Below are positions 1 to 6,550 of a stretch of DNA of 19,723 bases, piece by piece. The notes under the pieces are model-generated. The model worked only from the letters and a program-made list of their open reading frames with translations. It ran no database searches and was not told where the DNA came from. The DNA lies in assembly GCA_038254525.1 (NCBI GenBank), contig JBBSGC010000023.1, forward strand, positions 1-19,723, written 5' to 3'. The DNA is from JBBSGC01 sp038254525. GTDB taxonomy: Bacteria > Actinomycetota > Actinomycetes > Propionibacteriales > Nocardioidaceae. How positions within the stretch are numbered: the stretch's first letter is position 1; every line of letters starts with the position of its first letter. Made by a program: the position numbers and the translations under genes.

Positions 1-172
1 ACACCGGCTGCGGTGTGCCGTCGAAGTCGACCGATGTCCCCGCCTTGCGGGCGTTGACCCCGCCAACGATCGTGGTGCCGGAGCGCAGCATCCGCCCGGT
101 GTGCTTGGTGCCTTCCGAGCCCGTCATCCCCTGCACGATGACCCGGGACCCGGCGTTCAAGAAGATCGGCAT
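1..172 (-). CDS. sucD: Succinyl-CoA ligase alpha subunit, N-terminal part (cut by window edge)
   Basis: The ADP/GDP-forming succinyl-CoA synthetase alpha subunit carries the phosphohistidine and, with SucC, interconverts succinyl-CoA and succinate with substrate-level phosphorylation in the TCA cycle (cytoplasm). Only about 57 residues are inside the window. They begin MPIFLNAGSRVIVQGMTGSE and include GTKHTGRML and GGVNARKAG, the conserved CoA-binding Rossmann start of the family. The catalytic His lies beyond the edge. The ATG at 172 was chosen because an AGGGGG ribosome-binding site (181-186) sits 8 nt upstream and the family starts here. It follows sucC by 55 nt on the same strand, so the two are co-transcribed. 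Identification is firm; nothing can be said about the C-terminal part. Confidence 0.93.
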   Translation of the reverse strand, partial: MPIFLNAGSRVIVQGMTGSEGTKHTGRMLRSGTTIVGGVNARKAGTSVDFDGTPQPV

Positions 173-180
173 CAGCTGGT

Positions 181-186
181 CCCCCT
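181..186 (-). promoter_or_regulatory. Ribosome-binding site of sucD
   Basis: AGGGGG on the minus strand, 8 nt before the sucD ATG at 172. It decides the start among the possible codons between the sucC stop and sucD. Confidence 0.6.
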
Positions 187-227
187 CATCCTGGTCGGGC
201 GCACTGAGCCCGAAGCCGGTCCGCGGT

Positions 228-1391
228 TCACCGGGCGGCCAGCTCGGCGGCTCGCCGCGCCGCCCCGTCCATGGTGTCGACCAGGGTGACCAGCGGGTGC
301 GCGGCCCGCCGGAGGATCGCTCGACCCTCCACGACGTTGTTGCCGTCGAGGCGCACCACGAGCGGCTTGGTCGCGGTGTCGCCAAGGATCTGCAATGCGC
401 TCACTATGCCGTTGGCGACGGCGTCACAGGCGGTGATCCCGCCAAAGACGTTGACGAACACACTGCGAACCTGCTCGTCGCCCAAGATGATGTCGAGGCC
501 GTCGGCCATCACCTCGGCGCTGGCGCCACCGCCGATGTCGAGGAAGTTGGCCGGCCGCTGCCCGCCGAGCTCCTCCCCGGCGTACGCCACGACATCGAGC
601 GTGGACATCACCAGGCCGGCGCCGTTGCCGATGATGCCGACCGAGCCGTCGAGCTTGACGTAGTTGAGGCCCTTGGCGCGGGCCTTGGCCTCCAGCGGGT
701 CGGCGGCCACCTTGTCCTCGAAGCCCTGGTGGTCGGCGTGTCGGAAGCCGGCGTTGTCGTCGAGGGTGACCTTGCCGTCGAGGGCCTCCAGCGTGCCGTC
801 GCGCAGCCGCGCCAGCGGGTTGATCTCGACCAGCGTGGCGTCCTCTGCGACGAAGACGTCCCACAGCCGGCGGGCCAGGTCGGCGGCGGCCCCGGCGACC
901 GCGTCGGGAAAGCCGGCCGCGGCGACGATCTCGCGGGCCTTCGACTCGTCCACACCGGTGCCCGGGTCGATCGACACCTGGGCGACCGCGTCGGGATGCG
1001 TGCGCGCGACCTCCTCGATCTCCACCCCGCCCTCGACGCTGGCGATGCACAGATACGCGCGGTTCGAGCGGTCGACGACGTACGAGAAGTAGTACTCCTC
1101 GACGATGTCAGCCGTGGGGGCGACCAGCACCCGGTGCACGATGTGGCCCTTGATGTCCATGCCAAGGATGTCGGCTGCCCGCTCCCGGGCCTGGTCGGGA
1201 CCCTCGGCCAGCTTGACGCCGCCGGCCTTCCCGCGCCCGCCGGCCTGCACCTGCGCCTTGACGACCACCCGGCCGCCCTGCACCTCGGCGGCGTCGCGGG
1301 CTTCCTCCGCGGTGGTGGCCACGACCCCGACGGTGACCGACACCCCGTGCTTGGCGAACAGCTGCTTCGCCTGGTACTCCATCAGGTCCAC
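228..1391 (-). CDS. sucC: Succinyl-CoA ligase beta subunit
   Basis: The 387-residue nucleotide-binding beta subunit of succinyl-CoA synthetase, the usual family length. Residues 1-12 (MDLMEYQAKQLF) match the family start, followed by an ATP-grasp domain with VVVKAQVQAGGRGKAGGV near 42-59 and VEINPLARL near 190. The C-terminal ligase/CoA domain has DGSVGIIGNGAGL near 250, FLDIGGGAS near 285 and VNVFGGITACD near 315. The start is a GTG (1391); a downstream ATG (Met-4 of the product) would remove the conserved MDL, so GTG is preferred. AAAGGA lies about 11 nt upstream. A -10 TAGAGT and -35 TTGCCG lie further up. It is the first gene of a sucC-sucD operon and divergent from the hydrolase gene at 1545. 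Confidence 0.97.
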   Translation of the reverse strand: MDLMEYQAKQLFAKHGVSVTVGVVATTAEEARDAAEVQGGRVVVKAQVQAGGRGKAGGVKLAEGPDQARERAADILGMDIKGHIVHRVLVAPTADIVEEYYFSYVVDRSNRAYLCIASVEGGVEIEEVARTHPDAVAQVSIDPGTGVDESKAREIVAAAGFPDAVAGAAADLARRLWDVFVAEDATLVEINPLARLRDGTLEALDGKVTLDDNAGFRHADHQGFEDKVAADPLEAKARAKGLNYVKLDGSVGIIGNGAGLVMSTLDVVAYAGEELGGQRPANFLDIGGGASAEVMADGLDIILGDEQVRSVFVNVFGGITACDAVANGIVSALQILGDTATKPLVVRLDGNNVVEGRAILRRAAHPLVTLVDTMDGAARRAAELAAR

Positions 1392-1462
1392 GGGCTGAGC
1401 CGTCCTTTGTCGTCGTCGTTTCCACGCGGGTCAGGGCGTGCTCGGCTCACGGTGCGCCTCGG

Positions 1463-1493
1463 ACTCTAGCGCCGCGCCGGGCGTACCCGGCAA
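1463..1493 (-). promoter_or_regulatory. Candidate sucCD promoter
   Basis: On the minus strand, TTGCCG (1488-1493) and TAGAGT (1463-1468) are separated by 19 nt, in sigma-70-like arrangement. This would give a 5' leader of roughly 65 nt before the sucC GTG. The -10 matches the actinobacterial TANNNT consensus; the spacer is slightly long. Read by eye only. Confidence 0.4.
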
Positions 1494-1494
1494 C

Positions 1495-1500
1495 TAGGGT
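1495..1500 (+). promoter_or_regulatory. Candidate -10 box of the hydrolase transcript
   Basis: TAGGGT matches TANNNT and lies 6 nt before a GTG at 1507, the geometry of leaderless actinobacterial promoters. No clear -35 is seen. It partly shares the divergent promoter region with sucCD. Confidence 0.4.
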
Positions 1501-1506
1501 TGCCCG

Positions 1507-1545
1507 GTGACCACCAGGCGGCGACCGGCGGTGCTGGGCGGCTGA
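1507..1545 (+). CDS. Possible 12-codon leaderless leader ORF
   Basis: GTG at 1507 opens a short frame encoding MTTRRRPAVLGG and stops at TGA 1543-1545, whose last base is the first base of the hydrolase ATG (TGATG). A -10-like TAGGGT ends 6 nt before the GTG, so a transcript starting near 1507 would be leaderless and would translate this peptide first, coupling by termination-reinitiation to the hydrolase. Function as attenuator or simple translational coupler is inference. It could also be chance, because a 12-codon frame is short. Confidence 0.3.
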   Translation: MTTRRRPAVLGG

Positions 1546-2438
1546 TGAACCGGGTGCAGGAGCTGGTTGCCGAGTCCGGTGAGGTCTCGCTGTCAGTACG
1601 GGTGCACCCGCGTGCCGGCGCCCCGACGGTTCTGCTGCTGCACGGGTTCCCCGACACCCAGCACGTCTGGGACCCGGTCGTACGCCTGCTCGGTGCCGAG
1701 CACGGTCTGCGGGTCGTTACCTACGACGTGCGTGGGGCCGGCGGGTCCACCGCACCGGGCGCGCGAGCCGGCTACCGCACCGAGCGGCTCGTCGACGACC
1801 TGGTGGCCGTGCTCGGCCGGACCTGTCCCGACGGCGAACCGGTGCACCTGGTCGGCCACGACTGGGGATCGGTGCAGCTGTGGGACGCCGTCACCACGGA
1901 GCAGAGCGACGACCGGCTGCGCGGTCGGATCGCGTCGTACACGACGATCTCCGGACCGAGCCTCGACCACGTGGCGCACGAGCTCCGGCGGGCTCGCCGC
2001 GAGCGGGACCTCACTCTGCTGGGCCGACAGGCTCTGCACTCGTGGTACGTCTACGCCTTCCACCTGCCAGTGCTTCCCGAGCTGTTCTGGCGCCACCTGA
2101 GCGGTCCGCTGATCGGACGGCTCGGCGGCGCCCAGCGGCTCGACGACCCAGCGCACTGGGGAGCGACGCTCGGCGAGGACGGCGCGCACGGGGTGAACCT
2201 CTACCGGGCCAACGTGCGCGAGCGGATGCGATGCCCCCGCCGCGGCACCACGCGGGTGCCGGTGCAGCTGGTCGTGCCCGAGCACGACTCCTTCCTACTG
2301 CCGCAGCTCTACGAGCACCTGGGCGGCTTCGTCCCCGACCTGACCCGCATCGACGTCCCCGCCGGGCACTGGGTGCTCAGGCAGGATCCCCAGCTGGTGG
2401 CACGGCTGGTCGCCGACCACGTGCGCCGCAACGCCTGA
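1545..2438 (+). CDS. Alpha/beta hydrolase, epoxide hydrolase/haloalkane dehalogenase-like
   Basis: A 297-residue alpha/beta-hydrolase fold enzyme. Visible motifs are HGFPD near residues 33-37 (oxyanion HGxP), the nucleophile elbow GHDWGS near 104-109 with Asp as nucleophile, the acid loop PEHDSFL near 247-253 and the base His in AGHW near 275. The Asp nucleophile and HGFPD are typical of epoxide hydrolases and dehalogenases rather than esterases. The cap region (about 130-215) is rich in Arg and aromatic residues. The substrate is unknown. The ATG at 1545 was preferred to the TTG at 1500 because the fold begins shortly after it and it overlaps the stop of a possible leader ORF. The gene is convergent with the B12-binding gene, with only 9 nt between the stops. 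No signal peptide, so probably cytoplasmic. Confidence 0.88.
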   Translation: MNRVQELVAESGEVSLSVRVHPRAGAPTVLLLHGFPDTQHVWDPVVRLLGAEHGLRVVTYDVRGAGGSTAPGARAGYRTERLVDDLVAVLGRTCPDGEPVHLVGHDWGSVQLWDAVTTEQSDDRLRGRIASYTTISGPSLDHVAHELRRARRERDLTLLGRQALHSWYVYAFHLPVLPELFWRHLSGPLIGRLGGAQRLDDPAHWGATLGEDGAHGVNLYRANVRERMRCPRRGTTRVPVQLVVPEHDSFLLPQLYEHLGGFVPDLTRIDVPAGHWVLRQDPQLVARLVADHVRRNA

Positions 2439-2447
2439 GCGACGGGG

Positions 2448-2849
2448 TCAGCCTGCGGAGGCGTCGCGCACATGGGCGTCGACCCAGCCGGTGATCTCGG
2501 TGGTCGTCGCGCCGGGGGTGAAGACCTTCGAGACGCCGGCCTCGAGCAGCGGCACGATGTCCTCCCTGGGGATGATCCCGCCACCGAAGACCACGATGTC
2601 GGCCGCGTCCCGCTCGGCGAGCAGCGTCAACACCTTCTTGAACAGCGTCATGTGCGCCCCGGACAGCACCGACAGCCCGATCGCGTCCGCGTCCTCGGCG
2701 ATCGCGGTCTCGACGATCTGTTCAGGGGTCTGGTGCAGACCGGTGTAGATCACCTCGTTGCCCGCGTCGCGCAGTGCCCGGGCCACGACCTTGGCGCCGC
2801 GGTCGTGGCCGTCGAGACCCGGCTTGGCCACCACGATTCGCTTCGGCAT
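2448..2849 (-). CDS. Stand-alone cobalamin-binding subunit of an acyl-CoA mutase (IcmB/MutB-C type)
   Basis: A 133-residue B12-binding domain of the methylmalonyl-CoA/isobutyryl-CoA mutase family. It begins MPKRIVVAKPGLDGHDRG; Asp13-x-His15-x-x-Gly18 is the base-off/His-on cobalamin motif, followed by SVLSGAH (60-66) and FGGGIIP (88-94), which line the nucleotide tail. The whole protein is this one domain, the size of IcmB-type small subunits that pair with a separate large catalytic subunit. No large subunit is in the window. The ATG at 2849 has GGAG (2857-2860) 7 nt upstream. The gene lies 100 nt downstream of pcrA. Its likely partner reaction is a carbon-skeleton rearrangement of a CoA ester; whether isobutyryl-, methylmalonyl- or another acyl-CoA cannot be told. 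The symbol icmB is plausible but not certain. Confidence 0.9.
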   Translation of the reverse strand: MPKRIVVAKPGLDGHDRGAKVVARALRDAGNEVIYTGLHQTPEQIVETAIAEDADAIGLSVLSGAHMTLFKKVLTLLAERDAADIVVFGGGIIPREDIVPLLEAGVSKVFTPGATTTEITGWVDAHVRDASAG

Positions 2850-2907
2850 CGTCTCGCTCCGTCTCTGTCCGGCCAACTGCCGCGGCGGTCGACCCGGCCG
2901 TGGCCGC

Positions 2908-2913
2908 AATGTA
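2908..2913 (-). promoter_or_regulatory. Weak candidate -10 box of the B12-binding subunit
   Basis: TACATT on the minus strand, about 58 nt before the start codon, in the 100-nt gap after pcrA. It is the only AT-richer patch there and fits TANNNT. No convincing -35 was found, so the gene may also be read from pcrA. Confidence 0.22.
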
Positions 2914-2949
2914 TCCGACCTCGCCGGCCATCTCGCTGGGACTGCCGGG

Positions 2950-5349
2950 TCAGAGCTTCTCGAGCGGCGCGTAGCGCAGCAGCAGCCGCTTGACTCCTTC
3001 GGACCCGAAATCGACGGCGGCCACGCTTTGCTCGTGCTGGCCCTGCAACGACACAACGGTGCCCATCCCGAAGCTGTCGTGCACCACCCGGTCGCCCGGG
3101 GAGAGCGCGAGAATCGGCCGGGTGTTCGCCGCGCTGCTCCGAGAGGGCAGCGTCCGGGCGTTGCCGCGCGTACGGATCGTCGCGGCGCTCGGAGTCGCGG
3201 CGCCGCTGTCCCAGGTGGTGGCCGCGTCGCCTGTGCGGCGCCAGTCGACCAGGTCGTCGGGAACCTCGTCGAGGAAGCGTGAAGCAGGGTTGTGCATCGG
3301 CGCCCCCCAGGCAGAGCGCACGCTGGCCCGCGAGAGATAGAGCCGTCGACGGGCCCGCGTCACGCCGACGTAGGCCAGCCGGCGCTCCTCCTCGAGCTCC
3401 TTGGGGTCGCCCAGCGCCCGCGCGTGCGGGAAGACGGAGTCCTCCAGTCCGGTCAGGAACACCACCGGGAACTCCAGCCCCTTGGCGGTGTGCAGGGTCA
3501 TCAGCGTGACCACGCCTGCGCCGCCGTCGTCGTCGTCGGGGATCGAGTCCGCGTCGGCGACCAGCGACACCCGCTCGAGGAAGGCCGCCAGCGAGCCAGG
3601 CTGCAGGCCGAGGTCTTCAGGGTCGTCGGGCTCACGCACCTCCTGGACGGCCCCCAGCGCCGAGTCAGCCTCCTGAACGAACTCGCGCGCGACGGCCACC
3701 AGCTCGGCAAGGTTCTCCACCCGAGTCTCGTCCTGTGGGTCGGCGGACTCCTCCAGCTCGTCGAGGTAGCCGCTGCGCGCCAGCACCGCCTCGAGCACGA
3801 CGTCGGCCGGCTCCCCTGCCTCCGCCATCGCCGCGAGCTCGTCGATCATCGTGACGAAAGCCGCGATGGCCTTGTGCGAGCGGGTGGCCAGGCCGGGCAC
3901 CTCCTCGGCGCTTCGCAGCGCCGCCCAGAACGAGCTCCGTTCACGGGCGGAGAACGCCTCGACGCACGCCTCGGCCCGGTCACCGATGCCACGCTTGGGG
4001 ACGTTGAGGATGCGGCGCAGCGAGACTATGTCGTCGGGGTTGGCCAGCACCTTGAGGTAGGCGAGCGCGTCCTTGATCTCCCTGCGCTCGTAGAAGCGGA
4101 CCCCGCCGACCACCTTGTAGGGGAGCCCGACCCGGATGAACACCTCCTCGAAGACCCGGCTCTGCGCGTTGGTCCGGTAGAACACCGCGGTGTCACCGGG
4201 CCGGGCGGCCTGGTCGTCGCTGAGCCGGTCGACCTCCTCGGCGACGAACTGTGCCTCGGCGTGCTCGTCGTCGGCCACGTAGCCGACGATCTTCGGTCCG
4301 TCGCCCGCGTCCGACCACAGGTTCTTGGCCCGCCGGTGCGGGTTGCGGCTGATCACCGCGTTGGCCGCGTTGAGGATCGTCTGCGTCGAGCGGTAGTTCT
4401 GCTCGAGCAGAATGGTGCTCGCGTCGGGGAAGTCCTGTTCGAACTCGAGGATGTTGCGGATGTTGGCCCCCCGGAAGGCGTAGATCGACTGGTCGGAGTC
4501 GCCTACGACCATGAGCTCCGCCGGCGGCACCTCGGTGGAGCCGGCGGCGGGCGAGCACAGCTCGCGGACCAGTGCGTACTGGGCGTGGTTGGTGTCCTGG
4601 TACTCGTCGACGAGCACGTGCCGGAACCGGCGGCGATAGGTCTCCCGCACGTCCGGGAAGGCCCGCAGCAAATGCACGGTGAGCATGATCAGGTCGTCGA
4701 AGTCGACAGCGTTGGCCTCCCGCAGCCGCCGCTGGTAGAGCGAGTACGCCGATGCGTAGGACTCCTCGAGCCCGCTGGCCGCCGAGCGCGCGACCTCCTC
4801 GTGGTCGCGGAGCTCGTTCTTGTGGTTGCTGATCCAGGCGAGGACCGCCCGCGGGTTGTGTCGCTTCGGGTCCATGTCGAGTTCGCGGCAGACCAGCGTG
4901 ACCAGCCGCCGCGAGTCGGTGGCGTCATAGATCGAGAACGACGAGCTGTAGCCGAAGCGGCTGATCTCCTTGCGCAGGATCCGCACACACGCCGAGTGGA
5001 AGGTGGACACCCACATGATCCGGGCCCGCCCACCGACCAGGTCGACCACGCGCTCGCGCATCTCGGCGGCCGCCTTGTTGGTGAACGTGATCGCCAGGAT
5101 CGAGCCCGGGTGAGCACCACGCTGCCGGATGGTCCACGCGATCCGGCGAGCCAGCACCCGCGTCTTGCCCGACCCGGCGCCGGCCACCACGAGCAGCGGG
5201 CCTCCCTCGTGGGTCACCGCAGCGCGCTGGGAGTCGTTGAGTCCGGCGAGCAGCTCCGCCCGCGAGGTGCCCGGGCGCGCGGCGGCGCGGTCGGCCGGTT
5301 CCGGTGTGTCGGGCACCGGGAACAGGGCAGTGGCGCCGGAGGTCGTCAT
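2950..5349 (-). CDS. pcrA: ATP-dependent DNA helicase PcrA/UvrD1 (superfamily 1)
   Basis: A 799-residue 3'-5' SF1A helicase acting in nucleotide-excision repair, replication restart and removal of stalled complexes. Motifs in order: Q motif LNDSQRAAV (37-45), Walker A AGAGSGKT (56-63), motif Ia ITFTNKAAAEM (87-97), Walker B VDEYQDTNH (247-255), motif III GDSDQSIYAFRGA (283-295), motif IV QNYRS (317-321), motif V region TLHTAKGLEFPVVFL and motif VI YVGVTRARRRLYL in the C-terminal third. Residues about 747-799 (PGDRVVHDSFGMGTVV onwards) form the Tudor-like domain that binds RNA polymerase in PcrA/UvrD. Length and order are normal; nothing is broken. The ATG at 5349 is preceded 8 nt upstream by a -10-like TAGGCT, suggesting a leaderless mRNA. 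A long frame on the opposite strand is only its shadow. Confidence 0.97.
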   Translation of the reverse strand: MTTSGATALFPVPDTPEPADRAAARPGTSRAELLAGLNDSQRAAVTHEGGPLLVVAGAGSGKTRVLARRIAWTIRQRGAHPGSILAITFTNKAAAEMRERVVDLVGGRARIMWVSTFHSACVRILRKEISRFGYSSSFSIYDATDSRRLVTLVCRELDMDPKRHNPRAVLAWISNHKNELRDHEEVARSAASGLEESYASAYSLYQRRLREANAVDFDDLIMLTVHLLRAFPDVRETYRRRFRHVLVDEYQDTNHAQYALVRELCSPAAGSTEVPPAELMVVGDSDQSIYAFRGANIRNILEFEQDFPDASTILLEQNYRSTQTILNAANAVISRNPHRRAKNLWSDAGDGPKIVGYVADDEHAEAQFVAEEVDRLSDDQAARPGDTAVFYRTNAQSRVFEEVFIRVGLPYKVVGGVRFYERREIKDALAYLKVLANPDDIVSLRRILNVPKRGIGDRAEACVEAFSARERSSFWAALRSAEEVPGLATRSHKAIAAFVTMIDELAAMAEAGEPADVVLEAVLARSGYLDELEESADPQDETRVENLAELVAVAREFVQEADSALGAVQEVREPDDPEDLGLQPGSLAAFLERVSLVADADSIPDDDDGGAGVVTLMTLHTAKGLEFPVVFLTGLEDSVFPHARALGDPKELEEERRLAYVGVTRARRRLYLSRASVRSAWGAPMHNPASRFLDEVPDDLVDWRRTGDAATTWDSGAATPSAATIRTRGNARTLPSRSSAANTRPILALSPGDRVVHDSFGMGTVVSLQGQHEQSVAAVDFGSEGVKRLLLRYAPLEKL

Positions 5350-5357
5350 CGAGGTTC

Positions 5358-5363
5358 AGCCTA
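5358..5363 (-). promoter_or_regulatory. Candidate -10 box of pcrA, leaderless type
   Basis: TAGGCT on the minus strand ends 8 nt before the pcrA ATG. No Shine-Dalgarno sequence lies in between, so transcription would start at or next to the start codon. No TTG-type -35 is seen at the expected distance. Confidence 0.45.
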
Positions 5364-5417
5364 CGGCGCGGCGGCGACATCCCGGGCCGGCCTGGCGGCA
5401 GAGCGATGTCGTGACGA

Positions 5418-6428
5418 TCAGGTCGCCCCGGCGACCACACGGCCTCGAGATCGGTGCGGGCCGGGCCGGCCGGCCGGCAGCGCCGATCGCGGGAGGCGCT
5501 CGGCCGCCCACCTGTCCAGCGCCCGCACGGCGGTGTCCGGGAAGTCGGTGAAGATGCCGTCCACGCCGTCGTCGAGCAGCTTCGCGTACTCACGCTCAGC
5601 AGCCCCGCGACCGGCCGGGTCGGCTCCGCGGCGCAGGTCGTGGGGCAGGAAGGCGTTCTCGTCCCGAAGCGTCCAGGCGTGCACGAGCAGGCCGGCGCCA
5701 TGCGCCGCGGCGACGACCGCCGAAGTCACCAGGTCCTTGTGCAGGCCGACGGCATCCGCATGACCGGCGACCTCGGCGAAAGGCGCCATCGCGGTGGCGT
5801 CGCCGACCAGCTGCACCAGCGGCGCCCGCGTCATCGAGCGCAGGCGGCGCAGGCTGGCCGCTTCGAAGGACTGCACGAGCACCGGAGCGCCGGGCCGGTC
5901 GAGGCCGTGTCGGCGCAGCGTGTCGACGAGCGGCGGCTCGAGGGGCAGGCCGATCCCGGCGAAGTACGAGGGGTGCTTGGTCTCGGGATAGACGCCGATC
6001 GCGATCCCACGGCTGCGTTCCTCGAGGGCCACCAGATCGAGGATCTCCTCGAACGTGGGGACCTCGAGCTCCCCGTCGTAGAGCGTGTTCGCCGGCCGCA
6101 GCCACGGCAGCCGCTCGATGGCCCGCAGCGACTTCAGCTCGGCCAAGCTCAGATCTTCGGTGAACCAGCCGGTCACCAAGGCGCCGCCGACGAGCTTGGT
6201 GGTCCGCCGGTGGGCGAACGACTTCCGCTCGGCGATGTCGGTGGTGCCGCTGATCTCGTTCTCGTGCCGGGCCACGAGGACGCCGTCTCGGGTCGACACC
6301 AGGTCGGGTTCGACGAAGTCCGCCCCCTGCTCGATGGCCAGTCGGTAGGACGCCAGCGTGTGCTCGGGGCGGTAGCCGCTGGCGCCGCGGTGGGCGATGA
6401 CGACCGGCAGGGAGGGCGACGGCTGCAC
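5418..6428 (-). CDS. Glycerophosphodiester phosphodiesterase (GlpQ-like)
   Basis: A 336-residue GDPD-family TIM-barrel enzyme that hydrolyses glycerophosphodiesters (deacylated phospholipids or teichoic-acid-type polymers) to glycerol-3-phosphate and an alcohol. Signature residues are HRGASGYRPEHT (His13, Arg14, Glu22), EPD at 40-42 (metal ligands Glu40 and Asp42), His55 in RHEN and Glu149/Lys151 in YPETKHP. The C-terminal barrel ends with GIFTDFPD. The length and the SGYRPEHT motif fit the GlpQ subgroup, whose members are often secreted, but no signal peptide precedes the barrel: the GTG at 6428 is only 12 codons before His13. It is therefore probably cytoplasmic, unless the start is misjudged. 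It precedes pcrA by 68 nt and is divergent from the ABC operon. The substrate is not decided by the sequence. Confidence 0.92.
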   Translation of the reverse strand: MQPSPSLPVVIAHRGASGYRPEHTLASYRLAIEQGADFVEPDLVSTRDGVLVARHENEISGTTDIAERKSFAHRRTTKLVGGALVTGWFTEDLSLAELKSLRAIERLPWLRPANTLYDGELEVPTFEEILDLVALEERSRGIAIGVYPETKHPSYFAGIGLPLEPPLVDTLRRHGLDRPGAPVLVQSFEAASLRRLRSMTRAPLVQLVGDATAMAPFAEVAGHADAVGLHKDLVTSAVVAAAHGAGLLVHAWTLRDENAFLPHDLRRGADPAGRGAAEREYAKLLDDGVDGIFTDFPDTAVRALDRWAAERLPRSALPAGRPGPHRSRGRVVAGAT

Positions 6429-6511
6429 GGCTCAAGGTCACGGCACCCAGGTGGACGAGCGGCCGAGTCGACATGACAAACGCGTGACGGTCCGGCGAAC
6501 AGCGAAAAGGA

Positions 6512-6541
6512 TTGGTGCGCTCAGCTGGGCAAACCTAGCCT
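6512..6541 (+). promoter_or_regulatory. Candidate promoter of the ABC exporter operon
   Basis: TTGGTG (6512-6517) and TAGCCT (6536-6541) are spaced by 18 nt. The -10 ends 9 nt before the ATG at 6551 and no Shine-Dalgarno sequence is visible, so the mRNA is likely leaderless or nearly so. Confidence 0.5.
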
Positions 6542-6550
6542 TGACCTGCG

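Noticed and set aside
15..1469. 484-codon plus-strand open frame opposite sucC and sucD
   Set aside because: Shadow of sucCD: the minus-strand products are clearly conserved, while this frame has low-complexity Asp/Gly/Val/Leu-rich sequence with no recognisable domain.
1500..1544. TTG at 1500 as start of the hydrolase
   Set aside because: It would overlap the -10-like TAGGGT and add 15 residues without family similarity; the ATG at 1545 fits the domain start.
5455..5485. GGCCGG-rich tandem run near the phosphodiesterase 3' end
   Set aside because: It encodes the Pro/Arg/Gly-rich tail of the protein and is ordinary GC-rich coding sequence, not a distinct repeat element.
3292..5763. 823-codon plus-strand open frame opposite pcrA
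   Set aside because: Antisense shadow typical of high-GC genes. All helicase motifs are on the minus strand, and the frame spans into the phosphodiesterase gene.
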